Source of the DNA: Paracamarosporium sp. OC-R06-R3
Taxonomy: Eukaryota > Ascomycota > Dothideomycetes > Pleosporales > Didymosphaeriaceae
Assembly: GCA_019828545.1 (NCBI GenBank)
Contig: JACVRA010000180.1
Location: forward strand, 1 to 64,000
Length of the DNA stretch: 64,000 nt
Direction of reading: 5' to 3'
Positions 57,634 through 64,000 of this stretch are shown piece by piece. Below the pieces are notes generated by a model. The model was not told the DNA's origin. It did no database searches and saw only the letters and a program-made list of their open reading frames with translations. Each line of letters begins with the position of its first letter. Position 1 is the stretch's first letter. The position numbers were made by a program, and so were the translations under genes.

Positions 57634-60600
57634 AGGGTTATTTAGCATAGGATTGGGAGTTGGGGGCTTGTTATGCCGCTGCACAAGGGGTTGGCCCTGT
57701 CTTCTGGCGGTTTTGCATTATCAGCACGCATTTGCATTTGGAGCGTTGAAGCGATCATCTTGCATTTTTCATTTTGTCAGAGTAGTCAGCTACATAATTT
57801 TAATTTGCTCGACACGGCCTCGAAGGCCCTTGAAAATCTCTCTTGACCTTTGGTCTATGCTGCATTGTTGGAAGTATACCTCATTGACTTCCTTTTTCGT
57901 CAAGATCGCTGTTTCTTTCAGATGTCCATGCTGTGGCGCACTCCACGATGTCGAGTCAGGGTCTTCACATGTTTCGAGAACAAAGACGTGTTGATCGGAG
58001 GACAACGGTGGCTTGACAGTGTGGGGGTTGCAAGCGCGACGCGAGCGCATCTAGCTCTGGGGGCCTGGATAATCGGCATCGGTTAGAGCATTGACTGCGT
58101 GAGGCACGTTCAGACGGCAGGGTTTGCGCAGAGTGTACCAGAGTTGGATACGCGAATACGAGGTCGAATGGTCGTTTTTTTTTCGCAATGTGTAGGGTGC
58201 GGTAGATTAGCGGTTAGCGGATGTGGGAGCTGCGGGACAAAGAATCGGTTTAAGCGATGGGTGGAGGTGATAAAGAATGTGTGGGTGGTGGCTGGAGGGT
58301 GCATGTTATGGTGTACGGCTGTGGACATGGGTAGGTCGGATGAAGAGTTGCCATACGGCGCGAGGGAAGATGATTTGTTTCGTCGGTCGTTTTACGCTGG
58401 GGGCCTTGGTGGGGACGGTTTGGGGAATGGTTTCCCTTGGTAAGGTGGTGTGTGTGTTTCTTGTTGGTGTCGTGTTTGTATGACATCATCGTGCGCATTC
58501 ATCATTCACTATGTTCGTATGGTGATTTTTGGTTTTTCACTAAGATAACAAAGAGAGATGGGCTCATGGTGAAGTCTGGAGATAACGGCGACGTGGAATA
58601 TGAAAGGTTGATTATGCTCAAGTTCGGCCTCGGTTGTATATGTGAGGTATGGGTGATCAGCTATGTGCTTGAGTTGGCTGATTTTCTAATTAGTTCTGCC
58701 GAGATAGGTGCTTGTTATAGCTAGACTAATTTGATGGGAGTTTCAACTTTTCTATCCACAGATTGTGTATGTGTTCCTTGAAATCGAGTAGCAACTCACA
58801 TGGATCGACATCGGATTTTATTTTCCGTTCAGCACCATTCTTGCTTGACTCGTAGCTGTATTATACCAATGAAATTGTCGAACACCGGTCGCTAAACACA
58901 CATATACTCCTCTTCAGACAATGTGAAAAACTATGTGAATTGATACTTCCATATTGATCATCCTGCACTCCACTTGGAGGATGCAATGTTCATCCATCGG
59001 TGCTTCACATCGAGAAAATTACGATAAATAATCTCAATCTTTTTGTGTGATCACTTTGAATCTGATCTCCTACTCGTCGAAAGACGAAACTGATATGTTT
59101 CCTCGTCATCCAACTCTAACATAACCATCATAAGCTATAAACCCTTGAAAAAAGACCCCAATATCGACGCAAGGACTAGTAGTATTTCGACGATGTGAAT
59201 CAGTTCTGAAATGCAAGTCCCAATAACTGATCACAGTGATTGATGTAGGACCTGGTTTGTTTGATGTGGACGCTTAAAGTGCGCCATCATAGCAAAACCT
59301 CGTTAATGCCATATAGCATTATTGCATAGCAAAAGTTATCTCAATCTCGTCTATAATAATATCAATGTTTTCCTAGATTCAAGATAGCGAAGCAGATTTA
59401 ATTTGTATCTATGCTGTGACCTAACGAACCAGCACAGCTTGACGTGTAGATCGAATCACTATTATTAATCAGACAACGTAAGCAGGTAGATAGAGTAAAT
59501 ACGATAGCAGTGTCCCATCTGATCGGAAACTATGCCCCCCTTACATCACCTCCATAGACTGACGTGATCGCATATCAAGTCAATCAAGCCATCGCGATAA
59601 ATTATTAAAGAATTATCCAGTAGCTGTATCGTCTATGCGTTACGTTTCAGTTAATTTTCACCGGCTCACATCCACGTTGCGGAGTTGATGAGGTATATCC
59701 GAGCATGGACTACATGAGTATCATGATGGGAGCCTCTGAGTTTCGCTGGCAACAGGAAAAGCTTAGGACTACGAGCATAATACGGGCGAAGATTATACGG
59801 GTGCCAAGCCTTATACCTTCTTGCGGAATAGGGGTACTACTGAGAAGACTAGCATCGGAAGTCTCACATACATGTTTACGGTCGTTTAAAACCAGGCAGC
59901 GGTAATATTCATGACGGGATTGCGGACTGCAGAACTAGTTGTATTCCTAAGAAAATCAATTTTTTGAGGCGTAAAGTATCTGAAATCGACCAGTCAACGA
60001 ACAATTTATTTGCGGTTGGCGCGTTCACCTAGTCCACGATGCGTCCCATGTAGTGCAAAGATACCTCTTAGTGGCTACATGGCAAGCCCACAAGATAGCT
60101 CAATAGTTATATAGCAAGTTCGAGAAGATATATTACCAAGTTTCGTTTCGATTACGTCGGCACTGATCAAATGACGAGTGGAGCCTAAAGCCAAGTCGCT
60201 GGGTCCAAACTTAGCCCAACAACAACTTGATCAAATGACGAGTGCTTTTGAACAGATAGTAGGCAGCTTAGGGGTCGGAAGTCGTACTAAATCGTGATCT
60301 CGTCGTAGCATTGATTCTTTGTGTGTGAGCAATCGACAACTCTGTTCTTCAGAATGTTCGTTGCTTCTTGTTTCAGTGAGATAGACACATAGATTCTTTA
60401 CTTGTGTAGAACATCTGAGGCGATTATTCAGATGCGTTGTTTCTGATTTCTTGAAATACATCATCTGCGAGCGTCTTTTTTTCATGCATTGTGCTCTTCC
60501 CGATACGCCCTCATCATCTTCACGCATGCTTAATTTACCCAATTTCACACTTCTCGACCCTTTTCAAAAACTCAAGACACTACAAATTTCAAAAGAGTAG

Positions 60601-60905
60601 ACCAGTATATTCGCCTTTCAGTAACGCCTCTGAGCGGCTACACACACAGTGCACGGCGCCGGGAACGGGAGTTGCGTTTTTAACAATACCATCGTCGCAA
60701 ATAGCCGTGAATGGTGATTGGATATTGCTTGGGTCGTAATCAGGAAGCGCTAACTAATTATAGAAAAAGGCATTAGTCAGCCCTTCCCTTTTCCTGCTGA
60801 CAAGGCTAACTACACGTTTATGTCTCCATAGAGACAAGAGGATAAACCCACCAGCTAGCTACTCTTTATTCCTACTGATCGCTCGAATACAATAACTGCA
60901 GGGCT
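57634..60905. other. 3.3 kb AT-rich gene-poor region
   Basis: No gene recognised. From about 58700 the sequence becomes AT-rich with frequent stops in all frames. A 17-bp perfect direct repeat lies at 60164-60180 and 60228-60244. I do not see transposase, reverse transcriptase or terminal inverted repeats. Confidence 0.55.
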
Positions 60906-62711
60906 ATGCCTTCAAATGCCGGAAGAGGATGTTGGTATGTTGATGCCCCAGAGGACCTAACTTGTTATAATTATAATCAAGGACATGCAAGCAGCGCAAA
61001 GTGGCCTGTGACCGAAAACGTCCGCAATGTGAAGCATGCAGAAGCTCTGGAAGACGATGTCTCGGATACGGCTTAAAGCTCTCCTGGCCACGGGAAGGTG
61101 ACAAAAAGCGAGCCATGGTATTGCAGAGTGATGCGCAACTTCTATATTCCGATGTATCGGGCAGGTTTGTCCGCGTCTCAAACACCGACATTGGATTATA
61201 CGAGAGCCAAGGCCGGCTCGGGACCGAATTTATCAACGTTGAAATGTTTGACGTTGAAATGTACAACGACCTATTGAAAGCGGGTAGGCGTGCTGCTGAC
61301 TCTCTACTGCACTGTAACCCGGACTGACTGGTCTAGCTTCCCTTGCACAATTTCTCCAAGACAATACAAAATCGTCAATCTGTCGTAATCCATGCTGGCC
61401 CACACTTCCACGCAAACCCATTGAGATAGACCTTCTATCCTACTGTACATATCCCCACCGTTTATGCTACGTTGTACTAACCCATACAGACCAAGAAAAA
61501 GTCGCTCCCCGCCTCACAGCACTCAACAACACTTCCGTGCAGGACCTCATCTTCCGAATCTCGTTCACTGATACCCAGCCAGGATCTGCCGCAGTCCTTT
61601 TTGCTATATACGCTATAGCTAGTTTACATTATGCAGACAGTCTTAGCGCACAAGCGTTCAAGTCGAAGGCAATCACCTCGATCGTAGCTTCAACATCACA
61701 ATCACCACATTCATCGCTTTCACTGCAGCAGATTGTGGCTTTTACTTTACTTTCATTATTCGAGGTATGTTATTAAGTCAGTTCTATAACGCATTGTGCT
61801 GATGACTATCGAACTAGACGGCAGTCCTAACACATCCACTTGTTGATTGGGAGCATGATATATGCTGTTTGAGAATAACCGCAATGGCAACATTCGCACT
61901 AGACCGTATGTATGAGGGCGATGAGGCTCTCGTGCTAGAGATGGCCACATATCACGATTTCCTCACCCAGTTTAGCACTAGACATAATCTTCGACGAACG
62001 AAGGTCATGACGGAGAAGGTGAGATCGCGGCATCTTACCGTCGTAGCACTCAATTCGCCCCATAGAACACGCGTAAGTATACTTCGAAGTGTTATGTAAC
62101 GCATGATGGCCTTATCGTCTAACGTTCGGAAGATACGTCCCACCCTGGCCTGCTCACTTGAGGTATTCTGCGCTCTCTCTTCCATCCTTGATACCTGCTG
62201 GGATATAGAGGAAGACAGTGACCTTCATAACGAAAAACTCGACAAGCTAGAGCGTCGCCTCAAGTATACAAAGCAAGACCTCGGTGGACCTTACTGTCCA
62301 AATCAGACACCCAAAGATCTTGCTCACATCGCTTCCATCGCTGAGCTGCACCGTCTGTCTGGCCTCATCTATCTCTACCGTATTGGACGACGATTCCCTT
62401 CCAATCATCCGGCCCTAGCGTCATTGATCTCTGACGCTTACAAGCTTTTGGAAGAAGTGGGGACATGCGAAAGGACGTTTCCGCTGTTCCTGCTGGGCTG
62501 CGAGGCAGAGACTGACGCCCAACGCGCACTGATTTTGCAAGTATCAAGACGTACCGAGGTAGAATATTTCAGCACTGTCATGGTACGGATGAGGGAATAC
62601 GTTGAAAGATTCTGGGCATTGTCTGACTTAGATACTGCTGGCATAGTGGGTCATTCAGAGAAGATGACGGCAGCCATAAGTGCGCAAAGCTCGATGCCCT
62701 CCTTCCTTTGA
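60906..62711 (+). CDS. Zn2Cys6 transcription factor
   Basis: I read five exons: 60906-60934, 60982-61283, 61337-61764, 61818-62072 and 62133-62711 (530 residues; intron lengths 47, 53, 53 and 60 nt). The first splice completes a perfect zinc cluster: Cys9, 12, 19, 26, 29 and 36 in the spacing C-x2-C-x6-C-x6-C-x2-C-x6-C, followed by LGYGLKLSWPREGDKKRA. The rest resembles the fungal-specific regulatory domain of the Fungal_trans_2 group (for example LLSYC near the middle and SIAELHRLSGLIYLYR towards the end). Target genes are unknown; the convergent dehydrogenase is a natural candidate. Exons 4 and 5 are the least certain, because a TAA at 62097-62099 must be removed by the GTAAGT/AAG intron. 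Confidence 0.82.
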
Positions 62712-62768
62712 AACCACGTATATAGGATACAAGTTGACCTCTCATATATGACCACGTACATCATTTGA

Positions 62769-63618
62769 TCACCTCTCCACCAACCAGACCTGATTTCCAT
62801 GCTGACTCACAAACTCGCCGCTCCTTTCCTTCTCGAACCCAGTCAGCACCTTCAAACACATTTCCACGCTCTGCTGCGGACTAATGGGACCCTTCAACTT
62901 GTTGTCATAGCGGAATAGCCCTGCGGTTATTTTGTCCATCATCTCCTTGGGAGCATCCGCATGTGTATCCACATATCCCGGGCTAATGCTCACAAACACC
63001 ACACCCTCTTTCTTGTACCTCGCTGCGTATTTCGCCACCAGCGTGTTCAGCGCAGCCTTAGATGTAGCGTAGTGAATGCCGTCTAAAACTTCAGCGTCAT
63101 AGATGAAGTCCCTTTCGCATGCTGCAGAGGAGATAGCTGCGACGCGCTTAATGTTGGATTTGAGAACGAGAGGGAGGAACGCGTTGAAAGCAAAAAGCGT
63201 GCCGGCGACGTTGGTAAGCATGATCTGCTTCAATTCATTGAGGAACAAGTCTTCTTTGCCAACGAACTCATCGGCGGTCACCAACATGGCTTCCATGGCA
63301 AAGTACGCGCCATTGACAACGAGGTAGTCGAGGACGCCGCCGGTGAGCTCGGCAGTCTTTTGGGCAGCAGCTGTGAGGGAGCTGTGCGAGTCCATGTCGC
63401 CATGAATGATGTGGACGTTCTTGGGAAGACCATCCTCAGTGGCCTTTTTCTGGACTTCCGCCGGGGATCGGACTAATCCGACAACAACGTTTGAGGGGTC
63501 TTGCTCGGAGAGAGTCTTAAGGAATTGGTACTGGGAGTTGTTAGACAATCACATATCAGTGGGAGGTGTCACATACGCCTATGCCTCGCGAGGCGCCGAC
63601 AATAACGTAGGAAGGCAT
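62769..63618 (-). CDS. Short-chain dehydrogenase/reductase
   Basis: I read two exons on the minus strand, 63618-63577 and 63530-62769 (267 residues), with a GTATGT donor, a TCTAAC branch site and a CCCAG acceptor. The 42-nt first exon carries the nucleotide-binding loop MPSYVIVGASRGIG. The catalytic residues are Ser148 or Ser149 (ISSAACERD), Tyr168 and Lys172 (YATSKAA), so the enzyme looks active. The middle NNAG motif is modified to VNGAY. Family members reduce or oxidise carbonyls with NAD(P)H; the substrate is unknown. The gene ends 57 bases from the stop of the convergent Zn2Cys6 gene. Confidence 0.88.
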
Positions 63619-64000
63619 GTTTATGCTTGGTGTATGATTGTAAAGATCTAGAGATGATGCTGGTTGATGTTTGTTCAGTTCGGTCGCGTCGAGGTGAGCT
63701 TTATATCTTTTCTAAGGGGCGATTGTTTCCCAATAAGTAAGCTCACTGTCGCTCTCAAATGCAAGTGCAAAGTACTGAGGATAACACCAGGGTCCACTTT
63801 TGTGTCATTGCTGTCTTCTGATTAGTTCTCAGCTTACCCTGGCCAGCCATCAATTGCTAAACTCTACGGTAGTACTTGCAAGCCTTCAGATCGCGGACAA
63901 ACTACACGGACGAAGTTAGAACGACTCAACTTATTGAGACAGACTTCTTATATGAGGCCGCTCTAAACCGGACAAAGTAAATGGTCATGGTTAGAAACTG
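63619..64000. other. Promoter of the dehydrogenase gene at right edge
   Basis: On the minus strand a TATA-like GATATAAAG lies around 63699-63707, about 85 bases before the start codon. Nothing else recognised up to the window end. Confidence 0.45.

Noticed and set aside
57790..58086. Short frames on both strands after the PRM10-like gene
   Set aside because: Both are under 90 codons, overlap each other, and have no supporting motif or promoter.

Overview
The window looks like nuclear DNA of a filamentous ascomycete (Pezizomycotina). The basis is short GT-AG introns of about 46-178 nt, many with CTRAC-type branch points; a Zn2Cys6 regulator; a fungal rhodopsin-like membrane protein; a DUF2433 protein; and two cytochromes P450 beside a flavin monooxygenase. 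A placement in Dothideomycetes is my inference from overall protein flavour and was not tested. There is one assembly gap (Ns at 23539-23604) next to a homopolymer run. I saw no rRNA, tRNA, CRISPR array or intact transposon.

Left part (1-23 kb). A single-exon HMT1-type ABC transporter is on the minus strand (2381-4993). After a 3 kb stretch without convincing genes comes a two-exon zinc-cluster protein of unknown function (8044-9538). A small three-exon Meh1/LAMTOR1-like TORC1 anchor follows on the minus strand (10243-10867). Next is a giant secreted Ser/Thr/Ala/Val-rich protein of about 2,340 residues with two families of in-frame tandem repeats (11885-19065). A DUF2433 protein with an RGG tail (20376-22667, minus) closes this part.

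Middle part (23-44 kb). This holds an importin beta-4/Kap123 gene (23689-27203) and a Niemann-Pick C1-type sterol transporter (27854-31748) whose frame stays open for 109 codons past its stop. A one-pass membrane coiled-coil protein (33606-34946) and a rhodopsin-like seven-helix protein with a long disordered tail (36578-38805, minus) come next. The section ends with a minus-strand pair of secreted plant-wall enzymes, a GH93-like exo-arabinanase (41244-42399) and a tannase/feruloyl esterase (42965-44701).

Right part (44-64 kb). Three minus-strand oxidative genes lie in a row: a P450 with a CYP7/CYP8-like I helix (46131-47803), a conventional P450 (49374-51255) and a PHBH-fold FAD monooxygenase (51535-52960). 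They resemble part of a small metabolite or detoxification cluster, but no PKS, NRPS or terpene synthase is in view. A PRM10/ThrE-type membrane protein (54982-57633) is followed by a 3.3 kb AT-rich stretch. The window ends with a Zn2Cys6 regulator (60906-62711) convergent with a short-chain dehydrogenase (62769-63618). Three products (HMT1, Meh1, NPC1) belong to families that act at the vacuolar or lysosomal membrane; this is probably coincidence in a eukaryotic genome.
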